Notes: a model not told the origin generated them from the sequence alone. 64,000 nt of DNA from an uncultured Clostridia bacterium (GCA_948468225.1 CAOKHH010000001.1:217860-281859), one strand, 5' to 3'. Positions 1 to 9,894 are shown, counted from the stretch's first letter. Program-made: numbers and translations.

Positions 1-41
1 ATAAAAGCTAAAATTGTTAAAATAAATAATAATATTTTCAT
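1..41 (-). CDS. start of a fourth gene of the gerA operon (partial)
   Basis: The first codons of a minus-strand gene run off the window edge. An ATG at 41 is preceded by a GGAGG Shine-Dalgarno at 46-51, and the thirteen visible residues (MKILLFILTILAF) are very hydrophobic, so the protein begins with a membrane segment or signal peptide. It lies 13 bases downstream of the GerC-like gene and is probably in the same operon. Some gerA-type operons carry a small extra membrane gene here. Too little is visible to name it. Confidence 0.55.
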   Translation of the reverse strand, partial: MKILLFILTILAF

Positions 42-54
42 CAAAACCTCCAAA

Positions 55-1284
55 TTACATTTTAGAAAATAATTCACCAGAATTTACATTAACCGATACA
101 TTTATATTAAAAACAGAATTTTGATAATTAGATAACCAATCAGAATTTTTCCAATCTTCTGAAGTTAAGTAATTTATTATGGCATATTTCCCAAATCCAA
201 CTATATCACATTTAAAATCTTTTGATGTTTTATATGAGAATGCAGATATTTGTTCTTTTAAGTATTTACTTGCATATTTTCCAATAAGCTCTAATGATTC
301 TGGAGATGAGTGTTCACTGGCATTATCAGCAGATGCAATATAAGCATTAAAGGACAAATCTATATCTATATATGGAGTTAAATTAACCATTTTAACTGTA
401 ATTTTTGGGCGGTTTCTATAATCTAAATAAATATCAATAGAATTATTAAAAGATATAGGGTTTTGTATAGTAATCATACAGTCATCAAGTTTATTACTTA
501 AAATACAGTAGCAAATAGATTCTAAGCCATTTAATTCTCCAACTAGCTTATCATCTGAAAAAACTGCTAGTCCAGTACACTCTAAACTGGTTTTATCTTT
601 TATTGGTGTTTGACTTGCTTTATAAGAAGAATCTATATTAAATTTACTTATATATTCTGAATCTAAATGTGTCTGGTTAGTGTTTATTCCTGCTAAAATT
701 GCAACAGGTTGAATTGATGAACATTTCAAAGCAGAATAGAAGTCAATTAGCTGAACATTTGATGTGTATGCTGTATATTCGCTAGAATTTACGGCAGCTT
801 CATAATACCTTGCTGTTAATTTTTCAAGGGTTGGCTTGGCGTTTTCTAAAAAATTTATAGCATCACATTTACTAACAATAATATTACAATTAGGTCTGAT
901 TTCAATATTGTCCATTAAGGTATATATATATTCTGAAATTCCATCACTTGCTAATTCTTCAGATATAACAATTACTTTACAATGAGATAAATTTACCTTT
1001 TTGCTTATATAACCATTTATTAAGTTGATTCCAGATGAAATAGATGAACATTCAATTGAGGTTATTGTTGCTGTGTTAGATTGACTACTACTTTCTGAGT
1101 TGTTACCCATGGCACTTGGAGTTGCAAATTGTATGCTAAGTTTTAAAATATTGTTTTCACCTTTGTCTAAACCAATTGCAATAGCATAAGATAAATCTTC
1201 AATTCCTGTTGCATCGTAACAGCCAGTTAAAGTGAATAGACATATAGATAATATTAAAAGCAAACACAAAAATTTTTTCTTCAT
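55..1284 (-). CDS. gerAC: spore germination lipoprotein, Ger(x)C family
   Basis: This is the C subunit of a GerA-type nutrient germinant receptor in the spore inner membrane. The protein is 409 residues. It starts with a lipoprotein signal peptide ending in the lipobox L-T-G-C at residues 19-22, followed by the family hallmark of an acidic stretch and 'AIAIGLDKG' near residues 34-42. The rest is the extracytoplasmic Ger(x)C domain. It is the third gene of an A-B-C operon, 23 bases after the B gene. The family assignment is secure from order, size and lipobox; the germinant cannot be inferred. Confidence 0.9.
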   Translation of the reverse strand: MKKKFLCLLLILSICLFTLTGCYDATGIEDLSYAIAIGLDKGENNILKLSIQFATPSAMGNNSESSSQSNTATITSIECSSISSGINLINGYISKKVNLSHCKVIVISEELASDGISEYIYTLMDNIEIRPNCNIIVSKCDAINFLENAKPTLEKLTARYYEAAVNSSEYTAYTSNVQLIDFYSALKCSSIQPVAILAGINTNQTHLDSEYISKFNIDSSYKASQTPIKDKTSLECTGLAVFSDDKLVGELNGLESICYCILSNKLDDCMITIQNPISFNNSIDIYLDYRNRPKITVKMVNLTPYIDIDLSFNAYIASADNASEHSSPESLELIGKYASKYLKEQISAFSYKTSKDFKCDIVGFGKYAIINYLTSEDWKNSDWLSNYQNSVFNINVSVNVNSGELFSKM

Positions 1285-1307
1285 AAAATCTCCTTAGTTA
1301 AAATTTA

Positions 1308-2420
1308 CTACAAAGACCCTTGTGAACGACGACCTTGTCGTTCGCGGCTTTTCTTGATATTTGCAAAGATTAGTATAAGAGTGCTAAATCCAAAAACAAA
1401 ATATAGTATTAAATTTTTAAATATATTGTAGTGTACTGTTCGAACTATTGATATATTTTGAGGAACTAGAGCTAAGCCTAAAATTAGTGTAGCAAAACAA
1501 TAAGACATAGCCTTGGAATCTTTAACATTCGTAATGTTTTTGAATATATCTAATATTAAAAATAGAGTTATAGTTAAGTATGAAAGACAAGACATTATAA
1601 ATAAGAGTATAAATATTGCATCAATTCTTTGAAAAAATCTACCAAATTCTAATGTTCTTGTTAGCAAATATATTGAATTAGATTCATCTGTAACAGCAAT
1701 ATAAGAAAATACTAAAGTTAAGCAAAGAACACTTAAAAGTAAGTATAAACTAGAGATTATAATGGATATCATAGATATTTTTTTAAATTGCTTAGTATTT
1801 TTTAAATATGGCATAATGAAAAATAAATATGCAAGACCACTATAAGAGAAAATATTAGTAAGTCCACTAATAAAAGTTGTATCAACTCCATTGCCTAAGA
1901 TTGGAAGCAATCTTGTAAATTCGAAGTTTTTAAAGCTAGAGATGCATATAACAAAAATACTAAAAATAACTATTGGCAATATAAATAAATTTGTTTTTGC
2001 AATAGCTTTGAGACCAAATTTGTTTCCTAATATAGTTCCAATTATAAAAAATAGCATAATGAAAGTTAAAGGGGAATTTGAGTAGTATATTATTTTTAAT
2101 GTTTCTGAGAAGTCTCTTAAAACTATTGTGGCTATTAAAATAAATACTAATATATAGCAAATACTAAAAATATTTTTAAAAAAATTTCCACCCAAATATT
2201 TAGAGATGTCTAAAATATTATAACCTTCAAAATTTTTAAATAATTTAACAATTAGCATGGTAAAAAATATTGCTATTATACTAATAAAAATTACATTTAT
2301 CCAAGCGCTGTTGCCACATTTCGCAATTATATTTTTAGGAAGATTTAAAATTATTTTATTAGTAATAACAATAAGAACAAATGAAATTGCTTCAAATAAT
2401 CCTAATTTTGTAGTATCCAT
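1308..2420 (-). CDS. gerAB: spore germination permease, GerAB family
   Basis: This is the B subunit of the germinant receptor, an APC-superfamily-like integral membrane protein that binds the germinant or passes its signal. The 370 residues hold about ten hydrophobic segments. The ATG at 2420 follows an AGGAGG site and lies 10 bases after the A gene stop. The last residues (KKSRERQGRRSQGSL) are unlike the family and are encoded by a GC-rich palindrome around 1321-1348 that resembles the dispersed intergenic repeats. The natural C-terminus was therefore probably replaced by repeat-derived sequence. Confidence 0.9.
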   Translation of the reverse strand: MDTTKLGLFEAISFVLIVITNKIILNLPKNIIAKCGNSAWINVIFISIIAIFFTMLIVKLFKNFEGYNILDISKYLGGNFFKNIFSICYILVFILIATIVLRDFSETLKIIYYSNSPLTFIMLFFIIGTILGNKFGLKAIAKTNLFILPIVIFSIFVICISSFKNFEFTRLLPILGNGVDTTFISGLTNIFSYSGLAYLFFIMPYLKNTKQFKKISMISIIISSLYLLLSVLCLTLVFSYIAVTDESNSIYLLTRTLEFGRFFQRIDAIFILLFIMSCLSYLTITLFLILDIFKNITNVKDSKAMSYCFATLILGLALVPQNISIVRTVHYNIFKNLILYFVFGFSTLILIFANIKKSRERQGRRSQGSL

Positions 2421-2430
2421 ATAAAACCTC

Positions 2431-4134
2431 CTATTTCATCTTTTTAGGGAACTGCCATTTTCTACTTATATTTCCTTGAGAAAAGATTTTTTTTGTATCT
2501 AAAAATTTAGGCCTTTTTTCTCTTAACCAAATAGGAGAATTAAAATATGAACTTGTAGTTCTACTATTTATTTTGGTAAGGAAAGGTACTATATAAGGTG
2601 CTCCGAAAGATGTAAGATTAGAAAGAGAAAGTAGTAAAGCAAAAATGCCTAAGCCAATTCCCAAAAATCCACCCAAATAACCTAAAATAGTATATACAAA
2701 TCGTAATATTCTAAAAGTAAAGTTTAAAGATAAATCTGGTATTGCAAATGAACAAAGGGCAGTTAGAGCAACTATAATTATTAAAATTGGACTTACAATA
2801 TTTGCTTTTACAGCTGCATCTCCTAATATCAATGCTCCAACTATACCAATAGTTTGACCAATTGGAGATGGTACCCTTAATCCAGCTTCACGAATAAGTT
2901 CAAAAGATATTTCCATAAATAATAATTCAAATATAATAGGAAATGGAACAGATTCCCTAGAAGCAGCAATTGCAAATAATAATTCTGTTGGTATCAGCTC
3001 TTGATGATAGTTGGTAATTGCAATGTAAAAGCCTGGCAATAATAGTGCAAAAAATGTTGCAAGTAATCTAACAGCTTTAGCTAAATTAGAAAATTGATAT
3101 TTTAAATTTATATCTTCAGGAGACGATAAGAAATCATTAAGAACACCAGGCATAATTAAAACATAAGGTGAGCCATTGACTATAACTATAACTCTACCAT
3201 CTAGGAGTGAATATACTGCCTTATCTGGTCTTTCTGTTGCAATAATTTGAGGAAATAGATTGCTACTATCATCTTGGATTAACTGTTCTAATTGACCAGA
3301 AGAAACTAAAGCATCTATATCTAAATTGTTTATTCTATACTGTACTTCTGAAACTAAATCTGCATTTGCAATATTATTCATATAACATATTGCAACGTTG
3401 GTTTTACTTATTTTTCCAACTACACAATTTTCTATAATAAGTTCTTCATTATTTATTAGTCTTCTAAGTATTGAAGTATTTGTCCTTAAAGTTTCAACAA
3501 AGGCTTCTTGAGATCCTCTTACTATAACTTCATTTTGAGGAGTTGATATGCTTCTTTGTTTGAATCCTTTAACATCAACACTATAAGCAACTGATAAGCT
3601 ATCTATAAAAACTATACAATTTCCTATATTTATATCTGAAGTAACCTTAGAAAAATCTTCTATAATGCTTACTTTATTTTGTGGTAAAAGACAATCTGAA
3701 ATATGATTTTCTAAATTAAAATTTTCACTATTTTCATTGATTTTAACCTTACAAATATTATTTTTTCTATGTGTATTTGTTTTGTTTCTTAACATCAAAG
3801 GTTTTAAAATAAAGTGATTTATGCTATTTGCATCAGCCATACCATCTATATAAATTAAAAATGCTTTAAAACGTTTATCTACAGCCATAACATAAAATTC
3901 CCTAATATCAATATCACTATTTATAAGGGAATTATATCTAGCCTTAATATAATTTAAGTTGTCATCAAGTGATGAACTAATTTTTTTTGAAGTAGGATCT
4001 AACACATCTTCTAAATATGGATTATCGGCATTAGAATCTTCATCTGAGGAATAATCTGGCAATGTAAATTCATATTTTGAGGATGGTTTATATAAGAAGA
4101 AGTCAGAAAATTTATTTAAAAATTTATTACTCAA
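2431..4134 (-). CDS. gerAA: spore germination protein, GerAA family
   Basis: This is the A subunit of the germinant receptor. A long hydrophilic N-terminal domain precedes several C-terminal membrane helices. Family signatures include 'VIVNGSPYVLIMPG', 'ELLFAIAASRESVPFP' and 'LREAGLRVPSPIGQ'. I chose a TTG start at 4134 because an AAAGGAG site lies just upstream and the resulting protein of about 567 residues matches the family. The frame stays open to a TTG at 4260, but that start has no SD and would add an unusual hydrophobic N-terminus. It is the first gene of the operon, diverging from spoIVA. Confidence 0.88.
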   Translation of the reverse strand: MSNKFLNKFSDFFLYKPSSKYEFTLPDYSSDEDSNADNPYLEDVLDPTSKKISSSLDDNLNYIKARYNSLINSDIDIREFYVMAVDKRFKAFLIYIDGMADANSINHFILKPLMLRNKTNTHRKNNICKVKINENSENFNLENHISDCLLPQNKVSIIEDFSKVTSDINIGNCIVFIDSLSVAYSVDVKGFKQRSISTPQNEVIVRGSQEAFVETLRTNTSILRRLINNEELIIENCVVGKISKTNVAICYMNNIANADLVSEVQYRINNLDIDALVSSGQLEQLIQDDSSNLFPQIIATERPDKAVYSLLDGRVIVIVNGSPYVLIMPGVLNDFLSSPEDINLKYQFSNLAKAVRLLATFFALLLPGFYIAITNYHQELIPTELLFAIAASRESVPFPIIFELLFMEISFELIREAGLRVPSPIGQTIGIVGALILGDAAVKANIVSPILIIIVALTALCSFAIPDLSLNFTFRILRFVYTILGYLGGFLGIGLGIFALLLSLSNLTSFGAPYIVPFLTKINSRTTSSYFNSPIWLREKRPKFLDTKKIFSQGNISRKWQFPKKMK

Positions 4135-4292
4135 ATTAGATTTATCTCCTTTTATGGTTTTATCAAATATATATTTTCCAAAAAATATGGAAAATATACT
4201 AAAAAAAGGAATATTGATTAGCATAAGTAAATATAAATGTATTAAAGTTGTGTAGTACAAACATTTTAAATTTTTTAGGAGGTAAATTTTTT

Positions 4293-5771
4293 ATGGAGAA
4301 TTTGGAAATATATGAAGATATCGCAACAAGAACAGATGGAGATATATATGTAGGAGTAGTAGGACCAGTTAGAACTGGTAAATCAACATTTATAAAAAAC
4401 TTCATGGATTTAATGGTTATACCAAATATAGAGAATTCATATAAAAAAGAACGTGCAAAAGATGAATTACCACAAAGTGCTGCAGGAAGAACAATTATGA
4501 CAACAGAGCCAAAATTTGTACCAAATGAGGCAATTGAAATAACTATAGGAGATAACTTAAAACTAAAAACTCGTTTAGTTGATTGTGTTGGTTATCTTGT
4601 AAATAATGCGTTAGGATATATGGAAGATGAGGCACCAAGAATGGTAAAAACGCCATGGTCAGGGGAAGAAATACCATTTGAAACAGCAGCTGAAATTGGA
4701 ACAAGAAAAGTTATTCAAGAACATTCAACAATAGGAATATTAGTTACGACAGATGGCTCTATAACAGAAATTCCAAGAGAAGACTATGTGGAAGCAGAAG
4801 AGAGAGTGGTAAGAGAGTTAAAAGAATTAAATAAGCCATTTGTAATCGTATTAAATACAGATAATCCATATTCAGATAATGCGAGACAACTAGCAAAAGA
4901 GTTAGAAGATAAATATAGTACTCCTGTAATTCCAACTAATTGTGTTAATTTAGGAGAAGAAGATATAAATAACATATTTGGAAGAATTTTATACGAATTC
5001 CCAATAGAGAGAGTAAATATCAATTTGCCAAGATGGGTAGAAAGTCTAGATTATGAAAATCCTCTAAAAGTAGAATTATATAAAGAAATAAAAGAATCTT
5101 TTAAGGGAATACAATTATTAAGAGAAGTAAATAATGGAATAAGTGGAATACAAAAAACTGAAATAATTCAAAAAACAACAGTAGAATCAATAAATTTAGG
5201 AAATGGTTCTATAACAGTTGATATCAGCATGAAAGAAGAGTTATTCTATAAAGTACTAACAGAAATATCTGGTGTTGAAGTGCAAAATGAAGGAGATTTA
5301 TTTGTGACAATAACAGAAATGGCAAAAGTAAAAAAGGAATATGATAAAATTGCTTGTGCACTAGATGAGGTAAAAAGAAAGGGATATGGTATAGTAACAC
5401 CTTCAATGGATGAGCTTATATTAGATGAACCAGAAATGGTAAAACAAGGTTCAAGATATGGTGTTAAGTTAAAAGCAAAAGCGCCTTCAATACATATGAT
5501 AAGAGCAGAAATAGAAACAGAAGTATCTCCAATCGTAGGAAGCGAAAAGCAATCAGAAGAATTAGTAAATTCCCTATTATCAGATTTTTCAAATGACCCA
5601 TTAAAAATATGGGAATCAAATATATTTGGAAAAAGTTTACATGAATTAGTAAATGAAGGATTGCAAAATAAATTATATAAGATGCCAGAGGATGCTCAAG
5701 AGAAATTACAAGAAACACTAGAAAGAATAATAAATGAGGGAAGCGGAGGGCTAATCTGCATAATATTATAA
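4293..5771 (+). CDS. spoIVA: stage IV sporulation protein A (coat morphogenetic ATPase)
   Basis: SpoIVA is a cytoskeletal ATPase that polymerises on the forespore surface as the base layer of the spore coat. The 492-residue length is typical. A Walker A motif GPVRTGKS is at residues 24-31, and the protein ends in the family's glycine-rich and hydrophobic tail (GSGGLICIIL). The ATG at 4293 follows a TTAGGAGG site; an upstream in-frame start at 4248 has no SD. It diverges from the gerA operon and is followed by a strong hairpin. Expression in the mother cell during sporulation is expected from the family, but I did not identify a sigma-E promoter. Confidence 0.96.
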   Translation: MENLEIYEDIATRTDGDIYVGVVGPVRTGKSTFIKNFMDLMVIPNIENSYKKERAKDELPQSAAGRTIMTTEPKFVPNEAIEITIGDNLKLKTRLVDCVGYLVNNALGYMEDEAPRMVKTPWSGEEIPFETAAEIGTRKVIQEHSTIGILVTTDGSITEIPREDYVEAEERVVRELKELNKPFVIVLNTDNPYSDNARQLAKELEDKYSTPVIPTNCVNLGEEDINNIFGRILYEFPIERVNINLPRWVESLDYENPLKVELYKEIKESFKGIQLLREVNNGISGIQKTEIIQKTTVESINLGNGSITVDISMKEELFYKVLTEISGVEVQNEGDLFVTITEMAKVKKEYDKIACALDEVKRKGYGIVTPSMDELILDEPEMVKQGSRYGVKLKAKAPSIHMIRAEIETEVSPIVGSEKQSEELVNSLLSDFSNDPLKIWESNIFGKSLHELVNEGLQNKLYKMPEDAQEKLQETLERIINEGSGGLICIIL

Positions 5772-5777
5772 AAAGTA

Positions 5778-5802
5778 AAGTGGGATATTAAATATCCCAC
5801 TT
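5778..5802. terminator. bidirectional intrinsic terminator
   Basis: A perfect 12-bp stem (AAGTGGGATATT paired with AATATCCCACTT) with a one-base loop is followed by a T-rich stretch on the plus strand. It lies between the convergent spoIVA and XRE genes and can serve both strands. Confidence 0.8.
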
Positions 5803-6035
5803 CATTTTTCTATCAACTTATCTAAACTAACTCCAAGAGCGACAGAGATTTTGTAAAAGGTTTCAACAGAGAAGTTGTAGGCTGTTTTTTCGCTTTCTAT
5901 TTGTCTTATAAAGTCATGTGATAGGCCCACTAGTTCAGCTAGTTCTGCTGAGGTCATTTGTTTTTGACGTCTATACTTTTTTATATTTTTTCTAATAGTA
6001 TCATAAATGTGTTTATCAAATTTTAATTTTTCCAT
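5802..6035 (-). CDS. small XRE-family DNA-binding regulator
   Basis: This 77-residue protein is almost entirely one helix-turn-helix domain of the Cro/C1 (XRE) type: 'MTSAELAELVGLSHDFIRQIESEK' spans roughly residues 25-48. The ATG at 6035 has a GGAGG site eight bases upstream; the frame is open to 6080 without another SD. Single-domain XRE proteins are transcription regulators. It is divergent from the anchored protein at 6179, which may be its target, but that is inference from position alone. Confidence 0.85.
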   Translation of the reverse strand: MEKLKFDKHIYDTIRKNIKKYRRQKQMTSAELAELVGLSHDFIRQIESEKTAYNFSVETFYKISVALGVSLDKLIEK

Positions 6036-6178
6036 ACTATAAACACCTCCCAAAAAGTATTGTAGTGTAGTAGCTAACAAAAGTATGTTAGGTAATACAT
6101 AACATTTTTATTCAAAAGTATTGATTTAAACAATGTTGTATGGTATCATTTTTTTATAATAAAGAAAGGGGTAAAAAA

Positions 6179-7204
6179 ATGAACAAAAAATTTATATGGA
6201 TAGGAATTGGTGCATTAGCTATTATTATAGTTATTGTAGGAGTTGTAGTTTTTAATGGTAATGCAAAAGGACCAGATAGTATAATAAAGCAATATTGCGA
6301 CATTTTAAAAAATGGTAATTATGGAGATATAATCGATATTGCATATTTTCCAGAGAGCGAACTTATAACAAAAGAAAAGTTAGAAGAAAAGAAAAAACAG
6401 TATTTTGAGGAAATGAGAAATAGTAATAGTACTAATGTAACAAAATATGAATATTCTAAAACAAATGAAGACGACGAGAAGATTAGTTATAAAGTAGTTT
6501 TAAATGGTACAGATGTAAAAAATGTAGATTTATTGAAATCAGAAAATAAGTTACTTATAGAAGATTTATACGAGGAAAGAAGTTTAAAAGTTAAGGTAGA
6601 TTCTAAAGTTTATGTTGATGGTGTGGAACTAACCAATGTAACACCTGTAGATGACCATTATGATGTTTATAATTTCATTGCTTTAAAAGGTGTAGATTAC
6701 AATGTTAAAATAACACATATATATTTAAATGATATAGATACGGATTTGAATTTTAAAATTGATAATGAATATTATTATATATTTGATACTTATTGGAAAC
6801 CTGAAATGAAGGAAAAATTTTATGAAGATATAGAAGAAGTTTTCAGAGCTATAATTAGATATTATCAACAAGGTGGAGATTTAAACGATTTAAATAGATA
6901 TTTTGTTAATGATAATGCAAGTGAATTTATTACAGATATGAAAGATAATTTTTATTCTTCTGAAAATGCAAAATATGTAGATAATTATAATTTTTATATG
7001 CCTTTTTATCATTCAGAAGTAGTTCAAGGAAAACCAGCTAGTATATTAATGGAATATCCACAGCTAGAAGGAAGTGGAAAGGGCAGTATATCCTTTAAAG
7101 ATAAAGAATACAATTGGGAGGATGGCCGTTTAGCATTAGAGTTTGATAACATAGTATTTCTTTTAGTTGATGGTAAATTTAAAATATCAAGTTGGGAAGC
7201 TTAA
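6179..7204 (+). CDS. membrane-anchored extracellular protein of unknown function
   Basis: I do not recognise this 342-residue protein. It has a short lysine-rich cytoplasmic N-terminus, one membrane segment at about residues 5-25, and a long hydrophilic extracytoplasmic part rich in Asp, Tyr and Asn. The layout 'one TM helix, then a segment like GPDSIIKQYCDILKNG' resembles Gram-positive anchored proteins with NTF2-like or TcaA-like domains, but that is only a resemblance. The ATG at 6179 follows a GAAAGGGG site. The next gene starts 20 bases downstream with its own AGGAGG, so the two may be co-transcribed. Confidence 0.75.
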   Translation: MNKKFIWIGIGALAIIIVIVGVVVFNGNAKGPDSIIKQYCDILKNGNYGDIIDIAYFPESELITKEKLEEKKKQYFEEMRNSNSTNVTKYEYSKTNEDDEKISYKVVLNGTDVKNVDLLKSENKLLIEDLYEERSLKVKVDSKVYVDGVELTNVTPVDDHYDVYNFIALKGVDYNVKITHIYLNDIDTDLNFKIDNEYYYIFDTYWKPEMKEKFYEDIEEVFRAIIRYYQQGGDLNDLNRYFVNDNASEFITDMKDNFYSSENAKYVDNYNFYMPFYHSEVVQGKPASILMEYPQLEGSGKGSISFKDKEYNWEDGRLALEFDNIVFLLVDGKFKISSWEA

Positions 7205-7223
7205 AAGTAAGGAGGAATTTTAA

Positions 7224-7947
7224 ATGGGATTAATAGGAAAAGTAAAAATGTGGGGCATTATAGGTTTTGTTTTATTGCTTGCATTTTGCTTAATTGGTGC
7301 ATATCAACCTATATTTTACATACCTTTTTTTGGAGTAATTATTCTAATATTATTTGTAAATCGGAACTTTTGAAAAAATGTTAATAAAAAATAAAGTAAA
7401 AAAAGAATATGGAAAAGTTATGTTTGCAGAGAAAATAAAGTTATCAAAAACTCATAATAATATAGATTTAGAAGAGATTAATGCAAAGGATTTTGATAAA
7501 AATTTATTAAACTATAAAAAACATTTTTTATGTATTACAAAAAGTTACATTGTATTTTTGGCAAGTGCCCCTAAAGTAAAGAACGACAATAATATTCAAA
7601 AAGATTATAAAAAGGATTATAAAATAGAAAACATTGGCGATGTTGAAATATTTTATGATGTACGAACATTTACAACTACACAGATTGAAACAAAAACTAG
7701 CTATAGAAAAATTACAGATCAATATGGGTATTCTCACACAGAAGAAATTAAAGAGGATGTGCCAGTTGAAAGAACAAACACTGCTTATAATATATTATAT
7801 GGAATTATTTATTTTAAAAATACATTAGTAAAACAAGTATGTTTTGACTTTTCACAAACTAACAAGAATTATTATTTAGCTCAAAAAGTAATAAAAATAT
7901 GCACAAAATTGAACATTCCTACTAAATTACTAGAGGCAAAGGAGTAA
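7224..7947 (+). CDS. two-helix membrane protein of unknown function; frame broken at a CGG codon
   Basis: The ATG at 7224 follows AAGGAGG. The frame encodes two hydrophobic segments (about residues 10-45) and then stops three codons after an in-frame CGG at 7362. Skipping the C of that codon joins it without a stop to the 189-residue frame starting at 7378, which has no SD of its own and whose product has no membrane segment. Joined, the product is about 240 residues: two helices, then a cytoplasmic domain. I do not recognise the family. The next gene follows after 6 bases. Confidence 0.65.
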
Positions 7948-7953
7948 AGAGAT

Positions 7954-9129
7954 ATGAATAAATTTGAATTTTTTAAAACCTTTGACGACAAAGACGAGTC
8001 AAGAAAGAAAATGAAATTAGCATTAGTGGACTTTAAGATGTTAATAAACGATAATGACTATGAATATAGTTACGAGGAAGATAAAGAAGTGGAGAATTTC
8101 TTAAAATATAAATTTTTAGGAAAATACGACTGCGATAAAATATTTGGCGAGATGTTTGACTATGGAAATACAGATACAATGAATTCTTTTTGGACAATTT
8201 TTAAACAATATATAAAGCTAGCAAAATCTAATGAATTTGATCTTGAAAATGGAGAAATAAAAAGTGAATATATCGAAATGTACAAACAACAATATAATTT
8301 TGAGTTAACAAATGAACAATTATGGATAGCACATATACTTAATTTATTAGAAAAAAAGAATATTACTTTTAATGAAGATATAAAAGAATTTGCCGAAGCT
8401 ACACACAGAATAGGTAATTTTATGAAAGTACCAACTTTATTCAATAAAAATAGATATGCCAATACTTTAGATTATTTTGATATAACATTACTTTGTATTT
8501 ACAAATGGTTTGAAACGTCTTCAGATTTTTGGCTTGAAATACTACTAAATAATGATACAAATGCTATAGAAAATGCAAAAAATTGGTTTTCAAGATGTTA
8601 TACAAGTTGGAAAATTTTTGTGATAGTAGAAAACTTAAATTGCTTTGTTGATGAAAATTTAAAACCACTTGAACTTTTTAAAAATCACTTTAACAATTTT
8701 GAAAACTTGATAATGAATAGAGAAAAACTTAACAATTATTATGAAAAAGCAAAATTATTAAATCCACAAAATGTTGAAGATTTACTAGAAGGGGTAAGAA
8801 ATATAAACGATAAAATCTTAAGTAGGGGGCAAGAAATGATAGAATATGAGTTAAAGAATTCAAATGAGGTACAAAGGGAATTTGATAAACTAATAGTTAC
8901 TAACAAAACAAATATTGAATTTCCAATTGTTGCAGATGTTATGAATTGGGATAAGTTTTATGAACTGGCAACTTCCGATGAGGGAATGACAGTAAAAGAA
9001 AGCTTTTTTGATATTGATTTGCTAGATAAAGATACATACGAAGAATTAAAACTTACAGGTATAAATATGTCATTTTTTAGAATAAGCCCAATGTATATAA
9101 CAGAAAAAATATTAGAATGGAAAGTGTAA
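7954..9129 (+). CDS. hypothetical soluble protein, 391 residues
   Basis: I do not recognise this protein. It is acidic, rich in Lys, Asp, Glu, Asn and aromatic residues, predicted soluble and probably mostly helical, with no signal peptide. The ATG at 7954 lies 6 bases after the preceding stop and behind a GGAG-type site, so translation is probably coupled to the membrane protein upstream. A perfect GC-rich palindrome follows 13 bases after the stop. Codon usage is host-like. Confidence 0.7.
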   Translation: MNKFEFFKTFDDKDESRKKMKLALVDFKMLINDNDYEYSYEEDKEVENFLKYKFLGKYDCDKIFGEMFDYGNTDTMNSFWTIFKQYIKLAKSNEFDLENGEIKSEYIEMYKQQYNFELTNEQLWIAHILNLLEKKNITFNEDIKEFAEATHRIGNFMKVPTLFNKNRYANTLDYFDITLLCIYKWFETSSDFWLEILLNNDTNAIENAKNWFSRCYTSWKIFVIVENLNCFVDENLKPLELFKNHFNNFENLIMNREKLNNYYEKAKLLNPQNVEDLLEGVRNINDKILSRGQEMIEYELKNSNEVQREFDKLIVTNKTNIEFPIVADVMNWDKFYELATSDEGMTVKESFFDIDLLDKDTYEELKLTGINMSFFRISPMYITEKILEWKV

Positions 9130-9142
9130 TTAATTTAAGACC

Positions 9143-9172
9143 GTAGGGGCACGCCGTCCGGCATGCCCCTAC
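9143..9172. repeat. TGTAGGGG-type palindromic repeat, possible terminator
   Basis: GTAGGGGCACGCC and GGCATGCCCCTAC form an almost perfect 30-base palindrome, GC-rich in AT-rich surroundings. Head and tail match the dispersed repeat superfamily of this window. It follows a stop codon and may terminate transcription. Confidence 0.7.
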
Positions 9173-9230
9173 ATTTTGCAATGTATTAACGTCAAATAAA
9201 TAAAATCTAATCAGTGCCCGTCTCTCTGTC

Positions 9231-9836
9231 TTATTTCATTTCTTTTTTACTTTGTATCAGTAATTTTATTGTTTCATATAAATATGGTTTAAATTCGCTT
9301 ATTGGAAGCGGTTGCTTGTATAAAATAGAATTAAAACAAGTTGAACTAACGAGTTCTATTATCATATATAGCGTAACTTCTGGATTTTGTATATTTTCTT
9401 TTTGAGCACCTTTTAGAAATAATTGATAAACTCCATCTTCTTTGTTTTCTGTTTGTTCATATATTTTTAAAACTGTTTGGCTATAAATTCCCCAGGATAA
9501 ATTTTTAGATATAAATTTTAGTAGAGTAGGGGTTTTGGCTAATTCGTCAATTACATAGTTAACTATAAAGATAACTTGATCAGATAAATCATAGATGTAA
9601 CTTTTTCTTAATTCATTTAATGCATCATTAAAAAGTTTGTGAGATTTTTTTGCAATTAAGATGTCTCTAATTTCATATTTATCTTTAAAATAAAGATAAA
9701 ATGTTCCCTTAGCTACGTTTGCATTATCAACAATTTCTTGAATAGAAGTGTCTTTTATTCCTTTTTCGGTAAATAGTTTAAATGCTGTATCTAGTAGTCT
9801 AAATTCTTTATTATTTTCATCATTTACATTTTTCAT
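9231..9836 (-). CDS. TetR/AcrR-family transcriptional repressor
   Basis: This is a 201-residue one-component regulator. The N-terminal helix-turn-helix is clear (TSIQEIVDNANVAKGTFYLYF, about residues 25-45), and the rest is the helical ligand-binding domain. The ATG at 9836 follows an AGGAGA site. It is divergent from an MMPL exporter at 10132, and the spacer holds three related half-palindromes overlapping both promoters. It therefore most likely represses itself and the exporter until a ligand, probably an exporter substrate, binds. Confidence 0.9.
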   Translation of the reverse strand: MKNVNDENNKEFRLLDTAFKLFTEKGIKDTSIQEIVDNANVAKGTFYLYFKDKYEIRDILIAKKSHKLFNDALNELRKSYIYDLSDQVIFIVNYVIDELAKTPTLLKFISKNLSWGIYSQTVLKIYEQTENKEDGVYQLFLKGAQKENIQNPEVTLYMIIELVSSTCFNSILYKQPLPISEFKPYLYETIKLLIQSKKEMK

Positions 9837-9865
9837 ATCATTTCTCCTGTATTATATATATACAA

Positions 9866-9894
9866 ATTATGACATATTTTAGACGAATGGTCAA
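9866..9894 (-). promoter_or_regulatory. tetR promoter with overlapping operator
   Basis: On the minus strand TTGACC (9894-9889) and CATAAT (9871-9866) are 17 bases apart, a sigma-A promoter for the TetR gene. The -35 box is part of an operator-like sequence GACGAATGGTCAA (9882-9894) related to the two sites upstream of the exporter. Confidence 0.6.

Noticed and set aside
4135..4260. Longer GerAA start at 4260
   Set aside because: No SD, and it adds a hydrophobic N-terminus not found in the family; kept only as an alternative.
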